The translations under genes were made by a program, and so were the position numbers. Below the pieces are notes generated by a model. That model had not been told where the DNA came from and did not search any database. It saw nothing but the letters and a program-made list of their open reading frames with translations. DNA of 50,063 bases from Colwellia sp. (GTDB taxonomy: Bacteria > Pseudomonadota > Gammaproteobacteria > Enterobacterales > Alteromonadaceae), in NCBI GenBank assembly GCA_022969215.1, contig JALJPA010000006.1, forward strand, positions 1 through 50,063. Reading direction: 5' to 3'. Positions 34,035 through 45,248 of this stretch are shown here, one piece after another (the stretch's first letter is position 1; each line of letters begins with the position of its first letter).

Positions 34035-34610
34035 TCACCTTTCTCTATTCGTAATGTCATATAAATAAACCGGCGATTTATAAAAATCATCGATTTGTAT
34101 AGTCTTGCAAGGTTGCCATGCTCGTAGGGCAAAATTATTGCTGATAAGAAAGTTAACGCCTACTTGCTCTAAGTGCAGCTTATCGCTGATTTTTTCCATC
34201 GCTTGTGGGAATAAATAACATACTAATATTGATGCTGATGATAAGTCCGCCTGATAAAAATTTTGTCGATGGAGGGTTAAATTTTTTAGCCCTAAGATCT
34301 TTTTAACTAACATCGATGTTAGCCATGGCAAAAAGGAAAGTTCATAACCCACTATTTCCCTTTGCGGATACCGCTTGGCAATACGTATTACAAAATTGCC
34401 CCAGCCACTACCCAGATCAATTATCGACCCTGCTTTTGTTTCTAATTCCACTTCGTCAATTAATTGCATCATCGCCAGATAAGCTTTATTTGAGCTTGGC
34501 ATTGGCGAGATGCCTAATTTTACTGTGTTATAAATAATAGATACGGTAATAAGCAGCACTATTAATGCAAAAAACAGCAACAAAATAACATCAAATATTA
34601 TCAAGGGCAC
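34035..34610 (-). CDS. Membrane-anchored class I SAM methyltransferase
   Basis: About 191 residues. A single N-terminal membrane helix (VILLLFFALIVLLITVSIIY) is followed by a small Rossmann methyltransferase domain: motif I is SIIDLGSGWGNFVIRIA, motif II region is REIVGYELS, then LTLHRQNFYQADLSSASILVCYLFPQAMEKI. The Asp after the strand in DLSSASI fits the motif III area. The domain lacks a long C-terminal substrate part, so the target may be a membrane-bound molecule or protein. Either GTG 34610 or TTG 34604 could start it; AGGAG fits the TTG better. A decayed copy of its last codons is at 21481-21526. Confidence 0.8.
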   Translation of the reverse strand: MPLIIFDVILLLFFALIVLLITVSIIYNTVKLGISPMPSSNKAYLAMMQLIDEVELETKAGSIIDLGSGWGNFVIRIAKRYPQREIVGYELSFLPWLTSMLVKKILGLKNLTLHRQNFYQADLSSASILVCYLFPQAMEKISDKLHLEQVGVNFLISNNFALRAWQPCKTIQIDDFYKSPVYLYDITNRER

Positions 34611-34658
34611 ACTCTCCTGTTTTCTGTGTTAGTTATCAAAGTCGACAATTTTTTCAAT

Positions 34659-35564
34659 TTAACTTTCTACTACGTTTTCCACTAAATTATCTACTAGAAA
34701 GTCTAAGAAAACCCGTGTTTTAACTGACACCATTTCTCGCTTTAAATAAATAGCGTAGGTGGAGCTTAGTTCTTCATAGGGACTAAAGGTATGCTCTGGC
34801 ATTACTTGGATGAGGGTTCCATCGGCTAACTCTTTTCTAACAGCCCAAAGCGGCATTAACGTTAAGCCACTACCATTTAGTACCAGCTGCTTTTGGCCGT
34901 TAACTGAGTTAACAGAAATAGTATCGCTAATGGTTAATTTTGTTCTTTGTTCAGCCATTAAATACCAATCTTGCCAACGAGAGTAACTGTAGCGGATACA
35001 TCGATGATCAATTAGCTCTTCAGGGCTTTGCGGCGTACCTTCACGGGCTAAATATTGTGGGCTGGCGCAAAGTAAAAAGTTATTGAAAGCCAAGTGTTTG
35101 GCAATCATGCTTGAGTCAGCTAAGCGACCACTGCGAATAGCAACATCAATATTTTCTTCTACCAGATCTACAACGCGCTCGGTTAACTCAAGTTTGATAT
35201 TGATATCAGGATATAAGGCGATAAACTTGGGAATCAATGGCAGTACAATACTTTCGCCAAAGCCCACAGTCATGCTTATTTTTAGTTTGCCTTTTGGATT
35301 TTCTTGTAAGTCATTAACGGCCTTTTTTGCTTCATCAAATTCAGTAACAATACGTTGAGAATACTCATAATATTTTTGACCCGCTTCAGTTAATCCAGTA
35401 TTTCGAGTGGTTTTATTTAACAAACGCACACCTAGCTCTTGTTCAAGTGCTGCAAGTTGCCTTGAAATAGAGGAAGGCTGGACATCAAATATTCGGCTCG
35501 CAGCTGAAATGCTACCGGTTTCTACCACACAATTGAAATACAGTAATCGATTTAATGAACTCAT
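34659..35564 (-). CDS. LysR-family regulator, likely control of the divergent oxidoreductase
   Basis: 301 residues. The winged helix opens with LNRLLYFNCVVETGSISAASRIFDVQPSSISRQLAALEQELGVRLLNKTTRNTGLTEAG. The effector domain contains KISMTVGFGESIVLPLIPKFIALYPDINIKLELTERVVDLVEENIDVAIRSGRL, the pattern of the DsdC/CrgA subgroup. A 273-base divergent region separates it from the oxidoreductase at 35838, a standard LysR arrangement. It is the second LysR gene of this subgroup in the window; the other is cassette-borne. They are clearly homologous but distinct. Confidence 0.9.
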   Translation of the reverse strand: MSSLNRLLYFNCVVETGSISAASRIFDVQPSSISRQLAALEQELGVRLLNKTTRNTGLTEAGQKYYEYSQRIVTEFDEAKKAVNDLQENPKGKLKISMTVGFGESIVLPLIPKFIALYPDINIKLELTERVVDLVEENIDVAIRSGRLADSSMIAKHLAFNNFLLCASPQYLAREGTPQSPEELIDHRCIRYSYSRWQDWYLMAEQRTKLTISDTISVNSVNGQKQLVLNGSGLTLMPLWAVRKELADGTLIQVMPEHTFSPYEELSSTYAIYLKREMVSVKTRVFLDFLVDNLVENVVES

Positions 35565-35837
35565 CTTTATTCCTCTAGGCGCTGGCTCTTAAACAAGGTC
35601 TGTTAAATAAGGGCTATCAGGCACTAACTCTTATTAATAACTACTTTAACTTTGTGTTGCTTTAAAAGCAAAGGTGATTTGTCAGTTGGGTAATGGTTTG
35701 CTTTGTTGGCAAGGCATAAAATGGCCGCACTTAAACGAACAAGCAAAGCCTTTACTTATGTAATCAACTAAGTAAATAGCTAAGCAAGTAGCATAAGAAA
35801 ATATGCAAACTAATTTAAATATATAGAGAGTAAAATT

Positions 35838-36815
35838 ATGAAAGCAATGATCATTAAAGAAATCGGTAGCACAGACGTCTTTCAACTTGTTGAAAAAGCA
35901 AAACCAGTCGCTAAAGCGGGCCATATGGTAGTAGAAGTAAAAGCAAGCAGTGTAAACCCAATTGATACTATGCTGCGTTCAATTGAATTGCCATGGTCAG
36001 CTAACTTACCTGAAGTATTACACGGTGATGTTGCGGGTATTGTGGTTGAAGTGGCTGAAGACGTAAGCAACTTCAAAATTGGTGATGAAGTTTACGGCAT
36101 GGCTGGTGGCCTTAACGGTGTTGATGGTGCTTTAGCTGAATTTATGTTGGTTGATGCCCGTTTAATGGCCATGAAGCCTAAAAGCCTAAGCATGAAACAA
36201 GCTGCTGCTTTACCTTTGGTAGCAATCACTGCTTATGAAGCACTAGTACAAAAAATGAATGTTAAAGCCGGAGACCATGTGCTTATTCATGGCGCGACCG
36301 GCGGCGTTGGTCATATTGCCATTCAATTAGCAAAAGTGCTTGGCGCTAAGGTCACTGCTACTTATTCTAAGGCTAATGAAGCGCTAGCAAAAACACTGGG
36401 TGCAGATAATTTAGTTGATTATAAAACTGAGTCAGTTGCAGACTATGTGCAGGCTCACACCGATGGTGCTGGTTTTGATAAAATATTTGATACGGTTGCC
36501 GGTGATAACATTGAAAAGTCATTTGAGGCTGCTAAGTATAATGGTCATGTCGCAACAATTTTACCCATTGCCGATCCATTACAAATTGCCCTTAAAAGTT
36601 TGTCATTCCACAGTATTTTGATGCTTATTCCATTAAGCCACGGCATTAACCATGCATCTCATGGCCGCATCCTTACTGAGATAGCTGAACTTGTAGATGC
36701 AGGTAAAATCACCCCTATTATTGATGAGAGCAACTTTTCAATTTGGGAAGTCGCAAAAGCGCATGATCACATGGCATCAGGTAAAGCGGTAGGAAAAATT
36801 ACCTTAACGGTATAG
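35838..36815 (+). CDS. NADP-dependent MDR-family oxidoreductase (quinone-oxidoreductase type)
   Basis: 325 residues of the medium-chain dehydrogenase/reductase superfamily. The GroES-like N-terminal domain (VKASSVNPIDTMLRS, LPEVLHGDVAGIVVEVAEDVSNFKIGDEVYGMAGG) lacks the zinc-binding cysteines, so this is a zinc-free quinone-oxidoreductase type. The nucleotide fold has the NADP motif VLIHGATGGVGHIAIQLAKVLGAKVTATYS. The last part (AKAHDHMASGKAVGKITLTV) is typical. It probably reduces quinones or reactive enones. It is divergent from the LysR gene and likely induced by its signal. A terminator follows at 36844. Confidence 0.92.
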   Translation: MKAMIIKEIGSTDVFQLVEKAKPVAKAGHMVVEVKASSVNPIDTMLRSIELPWSANLPEVLHGDVAGIVVEVAEDVSNFKIGDEVYGMAGGLNGVDGALAEFMLVDARLMAMKPKSLSMKQAAALPLVAITAYEALVQKMNVKAGDHVLIHGATGGVGHIAIQLAKVLGAKVTATYSKANEALAKTLGADNLVDYKTESVADYVQAHTDGAGFDKIFDTVAGDNIEKSFEAAKYNGHVATILPIADPLQIALKSLSFHSILMLIPLSHGINHASHGRILTEIAELVDAGKITPIIDESNFSIWEVAKAHDHMASGKAVGKITLTV

Positions 36816-36843
36816 ATTTATAGTTACCTGATCTTCATTTAAC

Positions 36844-36877
36844 AAAAAGCTGCTAATAAGTTATTAGCATCTTTTTT
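36844..36877 (+). terminator. Rho-independent terminator after the oxidoreductase
   Basis: A GCTAATAA-G-TTATTAGC stem within AAAAAGCTG...CATCTTTTTT, ending in a T-run. Confidence 0.8.
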
Positions 36878-36952
36878 ATTTATATCGATTGAATAACTTA
36901 ATGATAAAATTTTAATGAGAATAAATTTTCAAGAACAAGGCGCTTGATTGAC

Positions 36953-36968
36953 CAATAGCTGGCTATTG
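36953..36968. repeat. Dispersed hairpin repeat, copy B
   Basis: CAATAGCTGGCTATTG is a 6+6 inverted repeat with a CTGG loop. It lies between the oxidoreductase and glycosidase genes and matches the copy at 19827. Confidence 0.55.
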
Positions 36969-37025
36969 CGACTGAGAACAGCTAAAGCAACGATGTTATT
37001 GGATATTTAAGCCATTAAATAAACT

Positions 37026-39527
<2,502 letters not shown>

Positions 39528-39680
39528 TTAAACTTGTTGTTATAGCAAACGGATCAATAAATTAGCCCAATTGGTATTAGTCACGAGCAAATGGTATTAG
39601 ATAAGCTTACTATGAGGTAAGTTTAGTATATTGTATATCCTTTTGTTTTTGAGTAACGATAGTACTCTTAAATATGGATA

Positions 39681-39711
39681 AACCTGTAAAGCAGGGGAAG
39701 CTTTACAGGTT
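39681..39711. terminator. Hairpin between the M56 gene and the GH63 gene
   Basis: AACCTGTAAAGC-AGGGGAA-GCTTTACAGGTT, a perfect 12-bp stem after the M56 gene. The T-run is poor, so it may be a weak terminator or 3' stabiliser. Confidence 0.5.
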
Positions 39712-39789
39712 GAACGATTTAATAACTTAAATCCTAACTATCAGCTTTTAATTACATAAATTACAAGCTTCATGTCAAATCGGCTAGGT

Positions 39790-41130
39790 TTATTGACTTA
39801 CCTCGATACGCTCAATCAGTGATTCTGGTTTCTTTGATGATGGACCCATAAGATAGTCTAATTGTACTAATAAGTTTTTAGATACCTTGCCTGTTTCTTG
39901 ATAACTCCACTGTTTTAATGCAGTAACAGCACTTTTATCAAAGACATAAGCCGGTTTAGCATTAACAACTTCAACGTGGCTAACCGAGCCGTCAGCTTCT
40001 ACATCAAATTTTAATACCACAGAACCTTCGGTGCCCGCTTTGACCGCTGCGACTGGATACTTAGGTTCTATTCTGTGCATTGGGTACGCATGAACTTGTT
40101 CTTTTTTATGTGCTTCTACCTTTTTATCTTGCATCACTTGACTGCCAGCATAACTAACGCCAGCGAGTAATGAACTAGATACCAAGGTAACTAAGCTTAT
40201 TTTAGCGACTTTGGTGATCGTGCTCTTTGTTGAGAAGGCTTTTGACATCTGTTTTATTTGTTCTATTCGATTAAACATAAAGTGTTGTTCTCCATTTTGC
40301 TTAAAACTATTCATAAAACTAAGTAAGGTAAAAGCGTTAGGTGGTGCTGTTTCTGCCGCTAGTACCAGTGCTTTACAGTATTGGATCCTGGATTGAGTAT
40401 GCTTTCGCGTCAAAACAACTTGGTCACAGGAATGCTCTTGATCTTGACGAAATGCCGCATAAGCACGCCAAGCTAGCGGATTGAACCAAAATAGCGCTAA
40501 GAGCATAAGCGCTAGCTGATTCGTCCACATATGGTGCTGAGAAAAATGACACATTTCATGACTGATGATCAGCTGTTGCTGCTCAGTGGTATAAAGTGTC
40601 TCAAAGTCCTCAGGAATAACTAAAACTTGTTTGAATAAACCGATAAGGATTGGGCTATGAATATGGCTACTTTGCGCCAGCAATAATTTATTTGCATTGC
40701 TTTCGCTTATTTGCTGTTGATGTTTACCGCCAGTTAAGAGTGTTAATTTTAACGCTTTTCGATAGTTATATTGGGTAACACTCCAATAACTAATAAGCAG
40801 GGTGAAACCTAAAGCCCAAGTACTGCTGAGCCATAAACCTAGCAGGTTATCTATTGATAATTGCTGGCTAATGCTCTGGCTTGGCGTCACTAAGTAACGT
40901 TGCATTAAGCTATTTTGTGATTCAATAGCGGTTAGCTCACTTATACTTAGCCAGCTTAAATTCTGCCAAGGTAAAGGCAAAAAATAAAGCACTAAACTCA
41001 ATGGAATAATCAGCCATAAGTTATAAACAGTATTGGCATCCATACTTTTTCTTAACGGCTGTCGGATGAGCAGCATTAGCGACAATAAAACGGTTAATGG
41101 CAGTAATGAATTAACTAACGCGCTAATCAT
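39790..41130 (-). CDS. BlaR1-type M56 metallopeptidase with C-terminal TonB domain
   Basis: 446 residues. An N-terminal membrane part (LLPLTVLLSLMLLIRQPL and further helices) carries a cytoplasmic zinc protease loop: HEMCH is at residues 191-195 (ISHEMCHFSQHHMWTNQLALMLLALFWFNPLAW), the HExxH of peptidase family M56. After the fourth helix (ISLVTLVSSSLLAGVSYAG) comes a periplasmic TonB C-terminal domain (HRIEPKYPVAAVKAGTEGSVVLKFDVEADGSVSHVEVVNAKPAYVFDKSAVTALKQWSY). Normal BlaR1 has a penicillin-binding sensor there instead. It overlaps the BlaI gene by eight bases and is coupled to it, so it likely senses an envelope signal and inactivates the repressor. Confidence 0.92.
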   Translation of the reverse strand: MISALVNSLLPLTVLLSLMLLIRQPLRKSMDANTVYNLWLIIPLSLVLYFLPLPWQNLSWLSISELTAIESQNSLMQRYLVTPSQSISQQLSIDNLLGLWLSSTWALGFTLLISYWSVTQYNYRKALKLTLLTGGKHQQQISESNANKLLLAQSSHIHSPILIGLFKQVLVIPEDFETLYTTEQQQLIISHEMCHFSQHHMWTNQLALMLLALFWFNPLAWRAYAAFRQDQEHSCDQVVLTRKHTQSRIQYCKALVLAAETAPPNAFTLLSFMNSFKQNGEQHFMFNRIEQIKQMSKAFSTKSTITKVAKISLVTLVSSSLLAGVSYAGSQVMQDKKVEAHKKEQVHAYPMHRIEPKYPVAAVKAGTEGSVVLKFDVEADGSVSHVEVVNAKPAYVFDKSAVTALKQWSYQETGKVSKNLLVQLDYLMGPSSKKPESLIERIEVSQ

Positions 41131-41545
41131 TATTTTTCTCCCAGTCAGAAATTAATGATTTTAGTGCACTTATATCGTCTTTATTAAGCTCATTTTGTTT
41201 AGCAAAGCCAGCCACCAGAGGCGCTAGTTTGCCGCTGAACATACGTTCGATTAAACTGGTGCTTTCTTTTAAGGTATAGGCTTCACGTTCTAATAACGGA
41301 GAATATAAATAATGACGTTGCTGTTTTTCAAAACTAATAGCCTGTTTTTTTACTAGACGGTTAAGCAAGGTTTTTACTGTTTTATCATGCCACTGCTTCT
41401 CTTGATTTTTATCATCGGGACTATTGCCATTAGCATTGGTACTAGTACTTTCATTAAGTTTGGCAATTATATCGTTAGCGCTAGCAGGGTATTTTTGCCA
41501 CAGTGCTTCTAATACTTCAAATTCGGCATTACTAATTTCAGTCAT
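41123..41545 (-). CDS. BlaI/MecI/CopY-family repressor
   Basis: 140 residues. The winged-helix start is typical of the family: ISNAEFEVLEALWQKYPASANDIIAKLNES, then KQWHDKTVKTLLNRLVKKQAISFEKQQRHYLYSPLLEREAY. A short dimer domain follows. A charged insert (STNANGNSPDDKNQE) stretches the wing. It is the first gene of a unit with the M56-TonB protease, which by analogy with BlaR1 would cleave or displace it. A long inverted repeat at 41581 just upstream is its likely operator. Confidence 0.93.
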   Translation of the reverse strand: MTEISNAEFEVLEALWQKYPASANDIIAKLNESTSTNANGNSPDDKNQEKQWHDKTVKTLLNRLVKKQAISFEKQQRHYLYSPLLEREAYTLKESTSLIERMFSGKLAPLVAGFAKQNELNKDDISALKSLISDWEKNND

Positions 41546-41580
41546 TATTATTTCCAGTTTTTTTCTAGGTATAATTAACT

Positions 41581-41620
41581 ATTACAAATGTAATCTATGA
41601 GTTAAGATTACATTTGTAAT
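41581..41620. promoter_or_regulatory. BlaI-type operator, 40-bp inverted repeat
   Basis: ATTACAAATGTAATC (41581-41595) and its exact complement GATTACATTTGTAAT (41606-41620) lie 36 bases before the blaI-like start. Each arm contains TACA-N-TGTA-like half sites, which is the motif that BlaI/MecI repressors bind. Confidence 0.85.
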
Positions 41621-41680
41621 CTTAACTGTCAATTGTTATTTTTATCTACGCTAGTGATTTAAAATAAGGGGGTTATTAAA

Positions 41681-42379
41681 ATGAAGATGATAAGTATTGT
41701 GCTGATGTGTTTTTTTCTTATGGCGTGTTCTTCAACAAAGGTTCACCTTTATACACGTTATTTATCAGCAGAAGAAACTGAAGCAGTGACTAAAAATTTA
41801 GAGGGATTAGGCTTTGATGTCATAGCTAATACTCTTGTTTTTCCTGATGAGATTCAGCAATCCACCTTACTTTATTCGCCATTTGTTGAAGGAGAAAATA
41901 CTTTAAATATCTTAATCGATACACTGGCTAATATTGATTGGCTTGTCCCTAATGTACAGCCAATCTTTGCTGGCAATCACTATTACACCAAAAATAGTGT
42001 TGGTCTGCTGTTATTGCCTGATGGGGTGAGGCAAAGTGATAAAGTGGCCAGGAAAGATCTGGTCAATGAATATGCAAGCGAAAATTGTCAGGCTTCAATG
42101 ACACTCAGTCTAAATAGTGATGCTAGTTATCAATTTTTATATTTAACTAAAACTGACCTTCAATCCCAAAAAAGTGGGCAGCTACAAGGAAGTTGGCAGA
42201 TCACAAGTTACCCATATATAGAATTGATTTCGTCAAATAAAATGTGGCGTTTCTATTATGAAATACAAAAAAATATAGAAATGGATGTGGTGGGTAAGAT
42301 AGAAATTATTGAATTAAACCCAGTAGATGACCATTATACCCTGCCAAAATGTAGCTTTCTCTATGGGCTCAGAGTGTGA
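41681..42379 (+). CDS. Lipoprotein of unknown function
   Basis: 232 residues with lipobox LMAC (Cys16). The first half reads SSTKVHLYTRYLSAEETEAVTKNLEGLGFDVIANTLVFPDEIQQSTLLYSPFVEGENTLNILIDTLANIDW, which resembles a SPOR- or OmpA-like alpha/beta unit. The second half is beta-rich (SYQFLYLTKTDLQSQKSGQLQGSWQITSYPYIELI). It starts 61 bases from the BlaI-type operator on the other side, so it may be controlled by the same repressor. I do not recognise a named family. Confidence 0.75.
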   Translation: MKMISIVLMCFFLMACSSTKVHLYTRYLSAEETEAVTKNLEGLGFDVIANTLVFPDEIQQSTLLYSPFVEGENTLNILIDTLANIDWLVPNVQPIFAGNHYYTKNSVGLLLLPDGVRQSDKVARKDLVNEYASENCQASMTLSLNSDASYQFLYLTKTDLQSQKSGQLQGSWQITSYPYIELISSNKMWRFYYEIQKNIEMDVVGKIEIIELNPVDDHYTLPKCSFLYGLRV

Positions 42380-42395
42380 GTTTTTAGCAAGATAA

Positions 42396-42420
42396 AGCGT
42401 ATTAGCAAAACTAATACGCT
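42396..42420. terminator. Hairpin between converging genes
   Basis: AGCGTATTAG-CAAAA-CTAATACGCT, a perfect 10-bp stem between the lipoprotein and the aldo/keto reductase. T-runs are weak. Confidence 0.6.
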
Positions 42421-42447
42421 GACAGTATTTTATTAAAAATTCGCGAC

Positions 42448-43356
42448 TTAAGGTTGCGCATATCCGTTTCTGGCTTCAAGCAAGCGATACCAGTCAGCAT
42501 GATTATATTCAATCGCTAAGGCTTGTTTAGCTGCGACAATTCGCTCTGGTGTGGTTGAACCAATAATGGGACAGATATTGGCCGGGTGTTTAAGTAACCA
42601 AGCTAAAATAAGTTGCCAAGGCAGGCAGTTATATTGCTCTGCTTGCCTTGCTAATTCAATTTCAATACGTTGTTCATCGGCTGTTGAAAAAGTATTTCCC
42701 CAAGCAGGGTAGGCAACACCGCCTAGTGGACACCAAGCAATAGGTGTTATGCCTAACTGCTGACATTGATCTAAACTGCCGTCGGTGAGGCTATCAATAT
42801 TATGAATATTTATTTCTATTTGATTAACAAGTAATGGCTCATCTAAAGCTGATTGTAATAAGCTCACTTGTGACGGGCTAAAGTTACTGACGCCAAAGTG
42901 TTTCACTTTTCCGCTAGCTTTTAGCTGTTGGAAAGTTTGCGCAACTTCTTCGGCATTAAATAAATAATCAGGGCGGTGCAGCAAAAACATATCTAGGTAA
43001 TCAACATTTAACCGCTTTAGAGAATTCTCAACACTGGTAGTTAAATAGTCTGTTGAAAAATCATAACGCTGGGGCTCAAAGCGAATGCCAGCTTTGGAGG
43101 TGATAATAAGTTGTTCACGTATTGTCGGTGTCTCTTGTTTAAGCTCGGTTAATAACTCGCCAAATAAACTTTCACAGTGACCTCCGCCATAAATATCGGC
43201 ATGATCAAAATGGTTATAACCCGCTTCAAGTGCCGCTCTAAGTGCCAACTTACCCTTGGCTTTATCTGCAGGGGTATTATCACCGGCTATACGCATACAG
43301 CCATAAATAAGGCGTGAGCTGGTTATTGAGGATGAATTAAAATTAATTTTTTGCAT
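42448..43356 (-). CDS. Aldo/keto reductase (YdhF-like)
   Basis: 302 residues; NADPH-dependent reduction of aldehydes and ketones in the cytoplasm. The catalytic tetrad fits the family: Asp51 and Tyr56 in HFDHADIYGGG, Lys88 in IITSKAG and His127 in MFLLHRPD. Later marks are VSNFSPSQV, NQIEINIHNID and ICPIIGSTTPERI, the NADPH phosphate site. The subgroup looks like E. coli YdhF. The substrate is unknown. Its start lies 33 bases from the remnant of a halogenase tail upstream, and no functional link is evident. Confidence 0.92.
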   Translation of the reverse strand: MQKINFNSSSITSSRLIYGCMRIAGDNTPADKAKGKLALRAALEAGYNHFDHADIYGGGHCESLFGELLTELKQETPTIREQLIITSKAGIRFEPQRYDFSTDYLTTSVENSLKRLNVDYLDMFLLHRPDYLFNAEEVAQTFQQLKASGKVKHFGVSNFSPSQVSLLQSALDEPLLVNQIEINIHNIDSLTDGSLDQCQQLGITPIAWCPLGGVAYPAWGNTFSTADEQRIEIELARQAEQYNCLPWQLILAWLLKHPANICPIIGSTTPERIVAAKQALAIEYNHADWYRLLEARNGYAQP

Positions 43357-43388
43357 TTTATGCCTTTGTTTTAGAATTGCGGACGCAG

Positions 43389-43468
43389 TTAAAGTGACTG
43401 TAAAAACTCATCATGGCTAGGTAGTTTCTCTACCGTACGTTTGATCAGTGTTGTTAAACTTACCATTA
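43389..43468 (-). pseudogene. Remnant of a second flavin-dependent halogenase (C-terminus)
   Basis: On the minus strand this 80-base piece reads LTTLIKRTVEKLPSHDEF then LQSL and a stop. The neighbouring intact halogenase ends IDKLPSHDDFLKIFCHR in the same position. No other part of the gene remains. A tandem halogenase pair must have existed and the downstream copy has been deleted except for its tail. Confidence 0.6.
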
Positions 43469-43562
43469 AATATGAAGTGTTGTTGCTTCAATAATTCACT
43501 TCATTTTTGACTAACATTAAATAAGTCATCATTTCTGCTGATTATGTTACTTTCATTTCTAT

Positions 43563-45053
43563 TTATCGATGACAAAATATTTTCAAAAAATCATCATGAC
43601 TGGGTAGTTTATCAATTGGCGCTTGTTTTATTTCTTTCACTTTTCTCAGCATCTCAGCGAGTTTTTCATCTGACATTGTATTGGCTATTGGATGATAATC
43701 TTTCGGTACGATACCTTGTCCTAACATAACCTGCAGCCATGAACTGTCGGTGAATAAATCATTTTGTTCTCTAAACAATCGACCACTGTGCTTAAATATT
43801 TCAATTTTATGGGCGAGGCTATCCGGAATTTTCATATGACGCATATCTTGCCAAAAATCACTGTCTGTACGCTCTGTGGCATGATAATGCAGTACTAAAA
43901 AATCCCTGATTTGTTCAAACTCAGTAGCAGACTGTTTGTTGAATTCATCGACTAAGCTGCTATTAATACCTTGATGAGGAAAAAGGTGTGCTAGTCGGAC
44001 AACAGCTGATTGCACAAGATGAATGCTGGTTGATTCAAGCGGCTCTAAAAAACCACTTGATAGACCAATCGCGATAACATTTTTATTCCATTGTTGGTAA
44101 CGTCGACCGGTTTGAAACTTAATAACTTTAGGGTCAGCAATGGCTTTACTGTCTAAATTACCCATTAAAGTATCCATTGCTTGCTGCTCACTACAATGAC
44201 TACTGCTGTAAACTATGCCATTACCATTACGGTGTTGCAGCGGAATGCGCCACTGCCAGCCTGCAGCATGAGCAATTGAGCGCGTATAAGGTAACGTTTG
44301 TTCTAATCGCTCTGAAGGTACAGCAATGGCTCGGTCACATTGCAATAAATGACTCCAATCTTCATAACCCGTACGAAGTTTTTCTTGAATGAGCAAACCT
44401 TTAAAGCCTGAACAATCGATAAATAAATCACCGGTAACTGTTTGGCCATTTTTCATCTTAAGAGAAGTTATATACCCAGAAACAGAACACTGCTCAACGT
44501 GTTCAACTAAACCTTCAGTTCTAACAACACCTATTTTTTCACTAAACTTACGTAAAAATTTTGCATATAACCCTGCGTCAAAATGATAGGCGTAAGGTAA
44601 TTCAATAATAGGGTCTTTACTTTTTATCTGGGCAAATTTACCTGCTTTAGCACATAAGTAATTCAAGTCGTATTGCCATAAATGGCTGTCATCTTCTAGT
44701 TGGTTAGCACGCTTTAATAGATGATGAAAATGACAAAAGGCTAAGCTTTTTCCTGCGGCACCAAAACTATGGAAATAGCTATGTCCTTGCCTTTTCCAAT
44801 TTTCAAAATTAATACCTAGTTTTATTGTTGCGTTGGTTTCACGTAAAAATTCTGCTTCGTTAATTCCCAAAACATTGTTTAAATGCTTGATCGGTGGAAT
44901 GGTCGCTTCGCCAACACCAATAGTACCAATATCATCTGACTCAACTAACTCAAGCTGAATGGCTGAGCCAAGTATTTTTTTCAATAAAGCAGCAGAAATC
45001 CACCCAGAAGTTCCGCCACCTAATACCACTATTTTTTTAATTGGACTATTCAT
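43563..45053 (-). CDS. Flavin-dependent tryptophan-halogenase-family protein
   Basis: 496 residues. The N-terminal FAD fold is marked by GGGTSGW (residues 12-18) and VGEATIPP (47-54). Lys78 in ATIKLGINFENWKRQG is in the position of the catalytic lysine that forms lysine chloramine in PrnA-type enzymes. WQWRIP (266-271) is the WxWxIP motif that separates halogenases from monooxygenases, and LSSGFLEPLESTSIHL closes the domain. Many family members next to TonB-dependent receptors in Alteromonadales have no shown substrate. It lies after a strong terminator from the receptor gene. It may halogenate free tryptophan, another indole, or a polymer component. Confidence 0.88.
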   Translation of the reverse strand: MNSPIKKIVVLGGGTSGWISAALLKKILGSAIQLELVESDDIGTIGVGEATIPPIKHLNNVLGINEAEFLRETNATIKLGINFENWKRQGHSYFHSFGAAGKSLAFCHFHHLLKRANQLEDDSHLWQYDLNYLCAKAGKFAQIKSKDPIIELPYAYHFDAGLYAKFLRKFSEKIGVVRTEGLVEHVEQCSVSGYITSLKMKNGQTVTGDLFIDCSGFKGLLIQEKLRTGYEDWSHLLQCDRAIAVPSERLEQTLPYTRSIAHAAGWQWRIPLQHRNGNGIVYSSSHCSEQQAMDTLMGNLDSKAIADPKVIKFQTGRRYQQWNKNVIAIGLSSGFLEPLESTSIHLVQSAVVRLAHLFPHQGINSSLVDEFNKQSATEFEQIRDFLVLHYHATERTDSDFWQDMRHMKIPDSLAHKIEIFKHSGRLFREQNDLFTDSSWLQVMLGQGIVPKDYHPIANTMSDEKLAEMLRKVKEIKQAPIDKLPSHDDFLKIFCHR

Positions 45054-45198
45054 GTTTGAGTTTCTCTTATAAATAATGTGCGATTAAATCAAATGAATTT
45101 TGCACTATATTGTCTTGTCTCGGTGCCTTAAAAATAGCAGCAGAAACTAAAATGTAAGATCTAATGACCCTAACCTTTTTATGTTGCAAAAGTCACTT

Positions 45199-45235
45199 AA
45201 AAAAAAACCTGTCAGTGTACTGACAGGTTTTTTTT
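45199..45235 (-). terminator. Terminator of the TonB-dependent receptor gene
   Basis: AAACCTGTCAG-TGTA-CTGACAGGTTT, a strong stem flanked by A and T runs, between the receptor stop and the halogenase start. It should largely uncouple the halogenase from receptor transcription. Confidence 0.9.
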
Positions 45236-45248
45236 AATCAAAAGTTCA

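Noticed and set aside
34379-34392. AATACGTATTAC, similar to the sugar operator boxes
   Set aside because: It lies inside the methyltransferase coding sequence, matches only the core, and has no sugar gene next to it; probably chance.
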